Shown: one piece after another, positions 22,960 through 31,171 of the stretch
Numbering within the stretch: the first letter of the stretch is position 1
Layout of the letters: each line of letters opens with the position of its first letter
DNA from: an uncultured Bacilli bacterium
Lineage (GTDB): Bacteria > Bacillota_I > Bacilli_A > RF39 > UBA660
Reading direction: 5' to 3'
Assembly (NCBI GenBank): GCA_934098555.1
Contig: CAKOOQ010000007.1
Span: 1 to 41,285, forward strand
DNA: 41,285 nt
Notes under the pieces: model-generated
Seen by the model: only the letters and a program-made list of their open reading frames with translations
Told to the model about the DNA's origin: nothing
Databases searched by the model: none
Program-made: the position numbers and the translations under genes

Positions 22960-24511
22960 AATTTCTATTTATGAAGAAGATAAATTGTTAACGAAAATAG
23001 AGAGTATTTTAAAGACAAAAGTAGAAAGTTACACGATTATAAAAAAATCTTTAGATGCTAGGAAAAAACCGGAACTTTATTATATTTATGAGGTTGACGT
23101 GTTGGTTTCAAATGAAAAGAAAGTGTTAAAAAGATTTTCTAAAAATGACAATATCTTTTTATCACCTATTGAACAATACGAAAGGCCTTCTTCAGGAGAT
23201 GTTAAGCTTTCCTATCGTCCGATTATTGTCGGTAGTGGACCAGCTGGTTTATTTGCTACTTATTTGCTTTCCGAAGCAGGCTACCATCCTCTTTTATTTG
23301 AAAGAGGAGAAAGTGTCGAAATAAGAAAAGAAAAAATTGAAAAGTTTTGGAAAACTGGGCAACTTGACGAGCAAACCAATGTCCAATTTGGTGAAGGAGG
23401 TGCCGGAACTTTTTCAGATGGTAAATTAAATACGATGGTTAAAGATAAGGCCTGTCGGGGTAAAAAGGTTTTTGAAACCTTTGTCTCTTGTGGGGCACCT
23501 GTTAGCATTTTATATGAAGCCCATCCTCATATTGGGACTGATTTATTACAAGATGTCATTAAAAATATGCGCGAAAAAATAAAAGAATTGGGTGGCGAAA
23601 TTCGTTATTCGGCTTGTTTAACGAATGTTCATATAAAAAATAACCACATAAAAGAAATTGTTATTAATGATAATGAAACATACCCCTGTGATTGTTTAAT
23701 CTTGGCTGTAGGCCATAGTGCTAGAGATACGTTTAAAATGCTTTATGAAAAAGGCTTATTATTAGAAAGTAAACCGTTCGCGGTTGGTCTTCGTATTGAA
23801 CACCCTCAAAAAATGATTGATGAAAGTCAATACGGCAAAGATTATCCCAAAGTTTTACCGCCAGCCAGTTATAAATTAACGTATCAAACGAAAGAAAAAA
23901 GAGGTGTCTATTCCTTTTGCATGTGTCCAGGCGGGTATGTCGTTAATGCCAGTTCTATAAAAAATCATTTAGTCATTAATGGAATGAGTGAACATAAAAG
24001 AGATTCTTTAAACGCGAATGCTGCCTTACTCGTTACCGTTAATGAAAAAGACTATGGGTCAGGTGTTTTTGCGGGTATGAATTTTCAAGAAGAACTGGAA
24101 AAGAAAGCTTATAATCTAAAAGCTGGTAACATTCCTGTGCAAACCTTAAAAGATTTTATGTGTGATGAAGAGTCTACGACGTTAGGTGAGGTTAAAAGCA
24201 TTACTAAAGGCGCTTATGAAATGGCTAATTTAAATGCTATTTTACCATCCTTTATTAAAGATTCTTTAAAAGAAGCGATACCTTACTTTGGCAGTAAAAT
24301 AAAAAATTATGATCGTGACGATGCTCTTTTATTTGGTATTGAAAGTCGTTCTTCTAGTCCTATTAGGATGAAAAGAAATGAAAATTTAGAAAGCAATATA
24401 TCGGGTATTTATGTCTGTGGTGAAGGTGCTGGATACGCTGGAGGTATTACAACTAGTGCGATGGATGGTTTAAAATGTGCCGAAGAAATTATCAAAAAAT
24501 TTGCCCAATAA
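22937..24511 (+). CDS. FAD-dependent oxidoreductase, COG2509 family
   Basis: A 524-aa flavoprotein. Residues 1-90 form a small N-terminal domain (RQVKISIYEEDKLL...DARKKPELYYIYEVDV) typical of COG2509 dehydrogenases. Then come the FAD site VGSGPAGLFATYLL (about 96-109), the GEGGAGTFSDGKLNT motif (about 152) and the C-terminal GEGAGYAGGITTSAMDGL. The reaction is not known for the family. AAGGAG precedes ATG 22937 inside the end of the upstream gene, so the two are co-translated. Such pairing with a YhiN protein suggests related redox tasks, but this is inference. Confidence 0.88.
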   Translation: MIRLRQVKISIYEEDKLLTKIESILKTKVESYTIIKKSLDARKKPELYYIYEVDVLVSNEKKVLKRFSKNDNIFLSPIEQYERPSSGDVKLSYRPIIVGSGPAGLFATYLLSEAGYHPLLFERGESVEIRKEKIEKFWKTGQLDEQTNVQFGEGGAGTFSDGKLNTMVKDKACRGKKVFETFVSCGAPVSILYEAHPHIGTDLLQDVIKNMREKIKELGGEIRYSACLTNVHIKNNHIKEIVINDNETYPCDCLILAVGHSARDTFKMLYEKGLLLESKPFAVGLRIEHPQKMIDESQYGKDYPKVLPPASYKLTYQTKEKRGVYSFCMCPGGYVVNASSIKNHLVINGMSEHKRDSLNANAALLVTVNEKDYGSGVFAGMNFQEELEKKAYNLKAGNIPVQTLKDFMCDEESTTLGEVKSITKGAYEMANLNAILPSFIKDSLKEAIPYFGSKIKNYDRDDALLFGIESRSSSPIRMKRNENLESNISGIYVCGEGAGYAGGITTSAMDGLKCAEEIIKKFAQ

Positions 24512-24535
24512 GTATTTTATTGTTTAAAAAAAATA

Positions 24536-24544
24536 TGCTATACT
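24536..24544 (+). promoter_or_regulatory. Extended -10 promoter of the HD-domain gene
   Basis: TGCTATACT, a TGN extension plus TATACT; the -35 box (TTTATT at 17 bp) is weak. Confidence 0.5.
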
Positions 24545-24565
24545 AAGATAGTTCGAGGTGAAAGA

Positions 24566-25069
24566 ATGAAAATCGTTGAAACGTGTGAGTTTGATTCTAT
24601 TATAAATGACATAAAAAATCATCCAGAGTTTTTAAAATTAAAAGACGAATTTCATCACGGCATCAGCCGTTATGAGCATTCTTTAAGAGTATCTAAAATG
24701 GTCTATAAAATGACAAAAACATTAAATTTAAATTATGAAGGGGCAACACGTGCTGCCTTATTACATGATTTTTTCTTTAATGCGGATGTAAAGGAGTATA
24801 ATGCCCAAAAAACTTTGCAAATTCATCCTTTATATGCCTATTTAAATGCCTCTTTATATTTTAAATTGGATAAGATGCAAGAAAACATGATTAAATCCCA
24901 TATGTTTCCTGTTTTCCTAGAAATGCCTAAATATAAAGAAAGTTTGGTTTTAACCATCGCAGATAAGATTGTGGCTACACATGAGATGTATCGTTATAAA
25001 CTAGCGGCTACTCTTGGTATTTACATGCTTTTTCTTTTTAATGTTATCATGGTCCAAAAATGGTCTTAA
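24566..25069 (+). CDS. HD-domain phosphohydrolase-like protein
   Basis: A 167-aa protein with the HD fold: His38 in the RYEHSLRV helix, the metal-binding pair His67-Asp68 in LLHDFFF, a histidine in KSHMFP and a late Asp in TIADKIVA. These are the metal ligands of HD phosphohydrolases, which cleave nucleotides, cyclic nucleotides or phosphate esters; the substrate is unknown. GAGGTGA precedes ATG 24566. The C-terminal 20 residues (GIYMLFLFNVIMVQKWS) are hydrophobic, unusual for a soluble HD protein. Single-gene unit with its own promoter and terminator. Confidence 0.75.
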   Translation: MKIVETCEFDSIINDIKNHPEFLKLKDEFHHGISRYEHSLRVSKMVYKMTKTLNLNYEGATRAALLHDFFFNADVKEYNAQKTLQIHPLYAYLNASLYFKLDKMQENMIKSHMFPVFLEMPKYKESLVLTIADKIVATHEMYRYKLAATLGIYMLFLFNVIMVQKWS

Positions 25070-25070
25070 G

Positions 25071-25096
25071 TCTATCTTTTTGATAGATTTTTTTTG
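25071..25096 (+). terminator. Terminator after the HD-domain gene
   Basis: TCTATC (25071-25076), loop TTTTT, GATAGA (25082-25087), then eight T residues that run into the next -35 box. Confidence 0.7.
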
Positions 25097-25121
25097 ACAA
25101 TGTCTTAAATTTCGGTATAAT
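25094..25121 (+). promoter_or_regulatory. Promoter of the alpha-CTD-like repeat gene
   Basis: TTGACA at 25094-25099, 16 bp, TATAAT at 25116-25121. Confidence 0.85.
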
Positions 25122-25154
25122 AGACGTTGCGTTTTAAAAAGAAAGGATAAGATT

Positions 25155-26621
25155 ATGGAAAATAAAAAAATAATTAACGGTACAACCAAACTCTATGAAC
25201 TACAAAGCCAGAAAAAACTTCCTGCCTCTTTACTTGTGAAAACTATCGATGAAATACTTTTTTTTCATTTAGATGCCAGTGCCTGTCACAGTGTCTATGA
25301 GCTGCGGGGTGTGGGAGAAAAAAGCGTTGAAAATTTAAAAGATATTATTCATTCTTATGGTTATCTTTTTGAATGTGAAAAGAAAATAACGTTAGATACT
25401 CCCATAAGAAATTTAAAATATTCTAAACACTTATCTGATTTTTTACTTAATAAAACAGTAGGTGAAGTCTTAAAATATGATATTAATCCTAATCATTTGA
25501 ACAGTCTTTATAAATTTGATGGCTTAAGAAATAATACCGTTTCGCATCTTATTGATTATTTACATCAAAATGGTTTTATTTTTGATTGTGAAAAAAGAAA
25601 AGAACATGAAGAAGAAAAAGTCATACCCGTTACACCGGATGATAATATTAAAGATATTTCTTTTTATCCTCTTTTAAAATTACGTCTTGAGGCTAGGGGA
25701 ATTAAAACTGTTCGTGACCTTCTTCATCTTTCAATTTCCAAAGATTTTGTAGGGGATACCAATCATCTTTATAATGTTCGTGGTTTTGGCAAAAAACGTG
25801 CCGATGAACTTATTCATTACATTCACTCTCAGGGTCTTTTATTTGATGAAGAAGAAAAGATAACGCAAAGTAAAAAGGATAAACGAGAACTTGATTTCGC
25901 AGATTTAAATGAAGAAAGCTATCTTACCGATTTAAAAATGGATAAGACTATCACAAAAATTCTTTTGGCGGCTAATATTTATACTTTAAAAGACCTTATA
26001 AATTTATCTATTAAAAAAGAGGGCAACTCTCTTTACGATATTAAAGGTCTTTCTAACTGGCAGGCTAAAAAGGTCATTAACTATATTCATACCCTAGGCT
26101 ACCAATTTGCAAGTGAATGCAAGATAACTTTACAAACAAAAATTAGTGACTTAAAAGATTGTTCCTCTTTAAGTCGTTATCTAAAAGATAAAACTATCGA
26201 GGAAGTATTACAATTTGATTTAACTCATAAAGGTTCAAATAGTCTTTATCGTCTTCCTTCTGTAGGTCCAAAAAATGTTCAAAAAATAGAGAACGTTTTA
26301 CATTCCTATGGTTACGTTTTTGATTGTGAAAAAGTAAACTTAGATAATACGTTTACTTTAACAATGCTTTTAAAAATGATGGACGCGAATGTTGTAGCCA
26401 GTGAGTTTTATGGCAAAATTATTTCGGTAGACGATTTTATAACCAATCCCTTTGTTAAATATTTTCGAAAAATGGCGAACGTGGTATGCAAAAAGGAAGA
26501 TGAACTACAATATACAGACAAAGAAATAATTTTATTTTTGTTAAATCAATTAATAGAACATAAGAAAAAATTAAGCTTTATTTCTTCATCTATTGAAGAA
26601 ACATTAAACCTGAGAAAATAA
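25155..26621 (+). CDS. Protein of about five tandem RNA polymerase alpha-CTD-like (helix-hairpin-helix) repeats
   Basis: A 488-aa soluble protein whose first 390 residues are about five repeats of 65-80 residues. Each has a leading helix, a T(V/I)xE(V/I)L or TVRDLL helix, a SLY-x-(L/I)-x-G-(L/V/F)-G core, a helix and a closing I-H-S-Y-G-Y-x-F-x-C-E-K segment. The third (RLEARGIKTVRDLL...YNVRGFGKKRADELIHYIHSQGL) most resembles the C-terminal domain of the RNA polymerase alpha subunit, which binds DNA and activators through a helix-hairpin-helix-like fold. The last 100 residues are helical and unrecognised. No catalytic motif is seen. AAAGGA precedes ATG 25155, and the gene has its own consensus promoter. 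DNA or RNA polymerase binding is inference from the fold. Confidence 0.6.
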   Translation: MENKKIINGTTKLYELQSQKKLPASLLVKTIDEILFFHLDASACHSVYELRGVGEKSVENLKDIIHSYGYLFECEKKITLDTPIRNLKYSKHLSDFLLNKTVGEVLKYDINPNHLNSLYKFDGLRNNTVSHLIDYLHQNGFIFDCEKRKEHEEEKVIPVTPDDNIKDISFYPLLKLRLEARGIKTVRDLLHLSISKDFVGDTNHLYNVRGFGKKRADELIHYIHSQGLLFDEEEKITQSKKDKRELDFADLNEESYLTDLKMDKTITKILLAANIYTLKDLINLSIKKEGNSLYDIKGLSNWQAKKVINYIHTLGYQFASECKITLQTKISDLKDCSSLSRYLKDKTIEEVLQFDLTHKGSNSLYRLPSVGPKNVQKIENVLHSYGYVFDCEKVNLDNTFTLTMLLKMMDANVVASEFYGKIISVDDFITNPFVKYFRKMANVVCKKEDELQYTDKEIILFLLNQLIEHKKKLSFISSSIEETLNLRK

Positions 26622-26639
26622 TAAAAATCTTAAAACAAC

Positions 26640-26689
26640 TTTAAAAATAGGGATAGAGTAAATAGCTTAATAAATCGCCTATTTTTAAA
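26640..26689. repeat. Long perfect inverted repeat
   Basis: TTTAAAAATAGG (26640-26651) and CCTATTTTTAAA (26678-26689) are perfect complements around a 26-base loop, 19 bases after a stop codon. There is no T run after the stem, so it is a weak terminator candidate; a mobile-element scar or operator is possible. Confidence 0.5.
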
Positions 26690-26729
26690 TGTCGTTTTGA
26701 TGTGGTTGTCATATAGTTTTTTAATTTTC

Positions 26730-26759
26730 TTGACGCATACTATGAAAAAATTGTAAAAT
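26730..26759 (+). promoter_or_regulatory. Promoter of the XRE-type gene
   Basis: TTGACG at 26730-26735, 18 bp, TAAAAT at 26754-26759. Confidence 0.6.
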
Positions 26760-26784
26760 TCTTCTAAAGAAGTAGGTGACAAAA

Positions 26785-27480
26785 ATGAATCCAGAAAAAG
26801 TAGCAACCTTTATTCGAGACTTAAGAAAAAAAGAAGGTTTAACCCAAAAAGATTTGGCCTTGAAATATAACGTGACTTACCAAGCTGTTTCTAAATGGGA
26901 AAATGGTAAAAACATCCCCGATATTGCTATTTTAAAACAAATATGTGAAGACTATGATATGAATTTAAATGATTTGTTGGATGGAAAAAAAACAAATAAA
27001 AAAAAGACATGTCGACCGTTTTTAATCATCTTTCTTTTTCTGCTTTTGGCTTTGATATTCGTCTTTTTAAATCTTAAAAATGATAAAGGTAATTTCGAAT
27101 TTAAAACTTTAAATGCCACTTGTAAAGATTTTAATTTATATGGAAGTATTGCCTATAATAAAAATAAAACAGCTATTTATATTTCTAATATGAGTTACTG
27201 TGGAGAAAATAAAGAGGCAAAATACGCCAAAATATCGTGTAAACTTTATGAACATCATGATGGTCTTAAAGAAGAAATTAAAAGTTCTTTATATGAAGGG
27301 AAAGCTATTACTTTGGATGATTACTTAAAAACAATTACTTTTAATATTGATCATTATTCAAATGATTGTAAAATGTATTTAGAAAATGCCTTAGAAGTAG
27401 AAATAGAAGCAATAAAGGAAAATAATGAAACGATAAAATACCAAATACCTTTATCTTTACAAGATAATTGTAAACTATAA
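26785..27480 (+). CDS. Membrane-anchored XRE-family (helix-turn-helix) regulator
   Basis: A 231-aa protein. Residues 1-62 are a Cro/C1-type helix-turn-helix (FIRDLRKKEGLTQKDLALKYNVTYQAVSKWENG), followed by a basic linker, one membrane segment (about 75-96) and an outside domain of about 135 residues with several cysteines. This layout suggests a one-component regulator that senses something at the membrane or outside. I choose ATG 26785 with AGGTGA just upstream; GTG 26776 is three codons earlier and overlaps that ribosome site. Targets unknown. Confidence 0.8.
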   Translation: MNPEKVATFIRDLRKKEGLTQKDLALKYNVTYQAVSKWENGKNIPDIAILKQICEDYDMNLNDLLDGKKTNKKKTCRPFLIIFLFLLLALIFVFLNLKNDKGNFEFKTLNATCKDFNLYGSIAYNKNKTAIYISNMSYCGENKEAKYAKISCKLYEHHDGLKEEIKSSLYEGKAITLDDYLKTITFNIDHYSNDCKMYLENALEVEIEAIKENNETIKYQIPLSLQDNCKL

Positions 27481-27524
27481 TTTGACATCCTTTTTAATTT
27501 ATAGCTTCAAACTCTTCTAAAGTA

Positions 27525-27533
27525 TGATACAAT
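27525..27533 (+). promoter_or_regulatory. Extended -10 promoter of ezrA
   Basis: TGATACAAT, a TGN extension plus TACAAT; -35 poor. Confidence 0.45.
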
Positions 27534-27558
27534 AAGAACATAGAAGGTAGGGAGTAAA

Positions 27559-29274
27559 ATGAGCAAAGATTTGTTTATAATTTTAGGGATTGCGTGTTAC
27601 TTTCTAACAATTATTACTATCACAGGTGTTTTAGTTTTTTTAGCCAACCGCGAAAAAAAGAAGTATCGTCATCAGTTAGATGAATTAGAACGAGATAAAA
27701 ATCTTGTTGTTTCTGCCAATTTAATGGCTGAGTTTAAAAAAGTCGAGCCCTTAGTTGAAGGAAGCGATATGAAAGAAAGCTTCAAACTTTGGCAAAAACG
27801 TTTTGATATGATTAAAAATGAAGATTTAGATCGTATTACGGATGCTTTATTAGAAGCCGAAAATAGCTTTAACAGAAAGGACTATAAAACTTTAAAACAA
27901 CAACTGGCGGATATTGAACTTGATATTTATTTTGTTAAAACAAAAGCCGTTTTTCTTTTAAATGAAATTAAAGAAATCACTTTAAGTGAAGAAAAAAATA
28001 GAGAAACCATTACCAAATTAAAAGCTAAATATCGGGCCATTCTAGCCAAATATAACGATCACAAACAAGAGTATAGTTTAGTAAGTAGTCCTTTAGAATT
28101 ACAATTTGAAAACGTCGATAAACTATTTAGTGCTTTTGAAAATGCAATGGAGAAAAAAAGCTATCAGGAAGTAAGTAAAATTGTGAAAGCAATTGATGAT
28201 TTAACCGGTAATTTAAAACTGGTTATTGAAGAAGCTCCAATGATTATTTCTATGGGGAAAAATGTAATTCCTAAAAAGATAACGGAGATTAGTAATCTTT
28301 CTAAAAAACTAGAAAAAGATGGCTATAACTTAGATTATCTAAACATTCCTTACAACATTACCGAATCGAGTAAAAAGATAACGGATATTTTTCAACGTCT
28401 TAATGTTTTAAATATTGAAGATAGTATTTTTGAACTCAAAACAATGAGTGATTATTTTGATTCTATTTATACAGAGTTTGATAAACAAAAAGTATCCCGT
28501 AAAGTTTATAATGATTATTTACGAACCATACTTTTAAAAATAACGAAATTAGAAAAAATTAATACGACTTTAGAAGGTAAATTAGAAGAAATCAAATATA
28601 GTTACGATTTAACAGAAGAAGATGTTTCGATTGTTTTTAAAATTAAAGAAGAATTAAAAGAAGAACATGAAAAGTATGATGAGGTTATTGAACAGGGAAG
28701 AAGTAAAAATACCTCGTATTCTCATTTAGCTAAAGAAATGGATATTTTAAACTTGAAAGTGGCTAAAACCGAAGAAAAATTAGAAACCGCTTTAAGAACA
28801 TTTGGCAGCCTAAAAGAAGATGAATTAAGGGCTAAAGATCAACTAGAAGAAATGAAAGAAATTTTAAATCAAGCTAAAAAAGAAATGCGTTCTTATAAAT
28901 TGCCTCTTATTCCTGAACATTATTTTGTGGAATTAAGTGAAGCTACTGAGGCGATTTCTAATATGGTTTTAGAACTGGAAAAAACACCTATATCTATAAA
29001 AGTTTTAAACACTAGAGTTGATACAGCTAGAGATTTAGTTTTAAAAGTATTTAATACTACCAAAGAAATCGTAAAAACAGCAAAAATGGCTGAGACCGCT
29101 ATTTTATATGGCAATCGTTATCGTCCCATTAATACAGAGGTTGAATTAGGTCTTATTAAAGCGGAAAAGCTCTTTTATAAGGGCGATTTTAAACATTCTT
29201 TAGAGAATGCTATTAATGCAATTAATTTAATAGAACCGGATATTTATAAAAAGCTCATGGCAGAATATCGTTAG
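27559..29274 (+). CDS. ezrA: Septation ring formation regulator EzrA
   Basis: A 571-aa protein, close to the usual 560-570. One N-terminal membrane helix (about 6-28) is followed by a basic ANREKKKYRHQLDELERDKN stretch and then coiled-coil, spectrin-like repeats to the end. EzrA binds FtsZ at the division site and tunes Z-ring placement and wall synthesis. The layout, length and the LWQKRFDMIKNEDLDRITDALLEAE segment fit the family. It lies directly upstream of the HAD-NifS-ThiI cluster, as ezrA lies near nifS and thiI in Bacillus. GTAGGGAG precedes ATG 27559. Alternative: an unrelated coiled-coil membrane protein, judged less likely. Confidence 0.82.
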   Translation: MSKDLFIILGIACYFLTIITITGVLVFLANREKKKYRHQLDELERDKNLVVSANLMAEFKKVEPLVEGSDMKESFKLWQKRFDMIKNEDLDRITDALLEAENSFNRKDYKTLKQQLADIELDIYFVKTKAVFLLNEIKEITLSEEKNRETITKLKAKYRAILAKYNDHKQEYSLVSSPLELQFENVDKLFSAFENAMEKKSYQEVSKIVKAIDDLTGNLKLVIEEAPMIISMGKNVIPKKITEISNLSKKLEKDGYNLDYLNIPYNITESSKKITDIFQRLNVLNIEDSIFELKTMSDYFDSIYTEFDKQKVSRKVYNDYLRTILLKITKLEKINTTLEGKLEEIKYSYDLTEEDVSIVFKIKEELKEEHEKYDEVIEQGRSKNTSYSHLAKEMDILNLKVAKTEEKLETALRTFGSLKEDELRAKDQLEEMKEILNQAKKEMRSYKLPLIPEHYFVELSEATEAISNMVLELEKTPISIKVLNTRVDTARDLVLKVFNTTKEIVKTAKMAETAILYGNRYRPINTEVELGLIKAEKLFYKGDFKHSLENAINAINLIEPDIYKKLMAEYR

Positions 29275-29279
29275 AAAGC

Positions 29280-29316
29280 GTTAAGTCATAAAAATCTTGA
29301 ACTTAACCCTTTTTTT
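29280..29316 (+). terminator. Terminator after ezrA
   Basis: GTTAAGT (29280-29286) pairs with ACTTAAC (29301-29307), then a run of seven T residues. It overlaps the -35 box of the next promoter. Confidence 0.6.
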
Positions 29317-29325
29317 CTCTATAAT
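29297..29325 (+). promoter_or_regulatory. Promoter of the nucleotidase-NifS-ThiI operon
   Basis: TTGAAC at 29297-29302, 17 bp, TATAAT at 29320-29325. Confidence 0.75.
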
Positions 29326-29346
29326 GGTAATAGTTAAGGAGTACAT

Positions 29347-29922
29347 ATGAAAAAAATAATGATTGATTTAGACGAAACAATCTGTTCCCCAAGTTATTTA
29401 AAAGAAGTGAATAAATATTTAAATACGGATTATAAATACGAGGATATCAAAACCTATTTTGTTGAAGATATTATTGAAGAAGATAAAAAACAAAAATTTT
29501 TAGATTATTTTTATAAAAACGTAAATGTCTATGATGAGGCCACGGTATTACCGGACGCTATTGGGGTTATTGAAAGGTTAAGCCATTTTTATGATATTTA
29601 TATTGTCTCGGCTTTTGTGGATAAAAGAAGGATACAAGAAAGTAGTATTATGGCTAAATATAAATACGAATGGATTTTAAAAAATATGCCCTTTATTGAT
29701 CCTAAAAAAATTGTTTTAACAGGAAGTAAAGATATTATTATGTGTGATATTAAAATTGATGATAAAGTGAGTAATTTAAAAGGTTATGGAGAAACAAAAT
29801 TATTAATTGACCAACTTCATAATCAAAAATATTCTTTTGAAGAATTAGAAAAATTAAAGATAAAACGAGTTTATGATTGGCAACAAGTTGCATCCATATT
29901 GTTAGGGAGTGAAGTAAAATGA
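29347..29922 (+). CDS. HAD-family 5'-nucleotidase-like protein (NT5C type)
   Basis: A 191-aa HAD phosphatase. Motif I is MIDLDET with Asp7 and Asp9, motif II is VSAF, and motif IV is DIKIDDKVSNL with the paired acids that bind Mg. The late LLIDQLHNQ resembles the LLFD..HN end of 5'(3')-deoxyribonucleotidases (NT5C family), which remove phosphate from nucleoside monophosphates. TTAAGGAG precedes ATG 29347. Its stop TGA overlaps the ATG of the cysteine desulfurase gene, so it is first in that operon. Substrate is inferred from the family only. Confidence 0.75.
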   Translation: MKKIMIDLDETICSPSYLKEVNKYLNTDYKYEDIKTYFVEDIIEEDKKQKFLDYFYKNVNVYDEATVLPDAIGVIERLSHFYDIYIVSAFVDKRRIQESSIMAKYKYEWILKNMPFIDPKKIVLTGSKDIIMCDIKIDDKVSNLKGYGETKLLIDQLHNQKYSFEELEKLKIKRVYDWQQVASILLGSEVK

Positions 29923-31061
29923 TATATTTAGATTATAGCGCGACGACACCCGTAAGCTATGATGTTTTAGAGTCTTATATAAGAGCAACCAGAGATTTTT
30001 CAGGAAATCCTAATAGCTTACATAATTTAGGCTTAAAATCGAAAGCTTTAATGAATAGTGCGATTAAACAAATTAGTGATATTTTTAATGTTTTAGAAAG
30101 TGAACTTACCTTTACAAGTGGTTCTACGATGAGTAATAACCTAGCTTTAATAGGAACGGCTTTAGCTAATATTAAAAAAGGCAATCACATTATTGTTTCA
30201 AGACTCGAACATCCTTCTATTTATAAAATATGTAAATATTTAGAAAGTATTGGTTTTGAAATAAGTGTCGTTGACAATAATGAGGAAGGACTCATTGATT
30301 TTGATGATTTAAAACGTCTTGTTAAAGAAGACACCATTTTAGTAAGTATTTGTGCGGTCAATAGTGAAACGGGCGTAAGACAACCTTTAAAAATGCTTCG
30401 CCAAATTATCAAAAAGGAGAATGTCAATACTCTTTTTCACAGTGACATGACTCAAGCCTTAGGTAAGGTACCAGTTAATTTTCATGATGTGGACCTAGCC
30501 AGTATTACCGCTCATAAAATCTTTGGACCAAAAGGAATCGGCCTTCTTTATAAAAAAGCATCGGTTAATTTAACACCTCTTTTATATGGCAGTGGGCATG
30601 TTAATATGTTAAATCCAGGGACACCACCCGTACCATTAATTGTTTCTTTTGCCAAAGCCATTCGTCTTGCCACAACAGACTTAGATAAAAGAGAAAACTT
30701 TGTCAAACGTTTAAATGAACGCATTGTAACAGAACTTAGTAAATACGATGGCGTATTAATTAATCAAACCAAAATATCGATTCCTCATATTCTAAATATA
30801 TCTTTTAAAAATATTAAAGCTGAGACTTTTTTGCATGCTTTAGAAGAGTACGAAATTTATGTAAGTACGAATACAGCTTGTTCTAGTGGTGAATTATCGA
30901 CAGCTGTGATGGCTTTATATAATGACCGTAAAAGAGCCTCTAGTACCTTAAGAATTAGTCTTTCTTATGTGACTACCACCGATGAAATTAATCGTTTCTT
31001 AGGTTGCTTTAAAATGGTCTATCAAAGACTATCTGTTTTAAGTAGGGAGAATAGAGAATGA
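29919..31061 (+). CDS. Cysteine desulfurase, NifS/IscS family
   Basis: A 380-aa PLP enzyme that converts cysteine to alanine and passes the sulfur on as a persulfide. Lys200 in ITAHKIFGPKG is the PLP lysine; Cys321 in NTACSSGE is the sulfur-carrying cysteine. FTSGSTMSNNLA and the SICAVNSETGVRQPL region (binding PLP) are intact. It overlaps the upstream gene by four bases and the downstream 29-aa gene by four. With thiI two genes on, it should be the dedicated sulfur donor for 4-thiouridine in tRNA, as for NifZ and ThiI in B. subtilis. Partnership is inferred from order. Confidence 0.92.
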   Translation: MIYLDYSATTPVSYDVLESYIRATRDFSGNPNSLHNLGLKSKALMNSAIKQISDIFNVLESELTFTSGSTMSNNLALIGTALANIKKGNHIIVSRLEHPSIYKICKYLESIGFEISVVDNNEEGLIDFDDLKRLVKEDTILVSICAVNSETGVRQPLKMLRQIIKKENVNTLFHSDMTQALGKVPVNFHDVDLASITAHKIFGPKGIGLLYKKASVNLTPLLYGSGHVNMLNPGTPPVPLIVSFAKAIRLATTDLDKRENFVKRLNERIVTELSKYDGVLINQTKISIPHILNISFKNIKAETFLHALEEYEIYVSTNTACSSGELSTAVMALYNDRKRASSTLRISLSYVTTTDEINRFLGCFKMVYQRLSVLSRENRE

Positions 31062-31147
31062 AAAAGGGTTATTTACTTATTGTTTTTGCGATTATTATGA
31101 TAGGTCTTATCTTTGGTGGTATCGTCTATCTTTCACTAACCGCTTAA
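31058..31147 (+). CDS. Small 29-aa single-pass membrane protein
   Basis: ATG 31058 overlaps the stop of the cysteine desulfurase gene (ATGA), with GGGAGA upstream. The product has MKKGY, then a hydrophobic helix of about 21 residues (LLIVFAIIMIGLIFGGIVYLS) and a short tail ending at TAA 31145-31147. The overlap, ribosome site, basic N-terminus and clean helix make it a believable real gene. It lies 24 bases before thiI in the same operon. Function unknown; I recognise no family. Confidence 0.55.
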   Translation: MKKGYLLIVFAIIMIGLIFGGIVYLSLTA

Positions 31148-31171
31148 AAATAAAAAAATCGGGAGGTTTAC

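Noticed and set aside
29919..29922. Mycoplasma-type reading of TGA as tryptophan
   Set aside because: TGA ends the nucleotidase, cysteine desulfurase, methyltransferase and PfkB genes at sensible places, and tryptophans use TGG.
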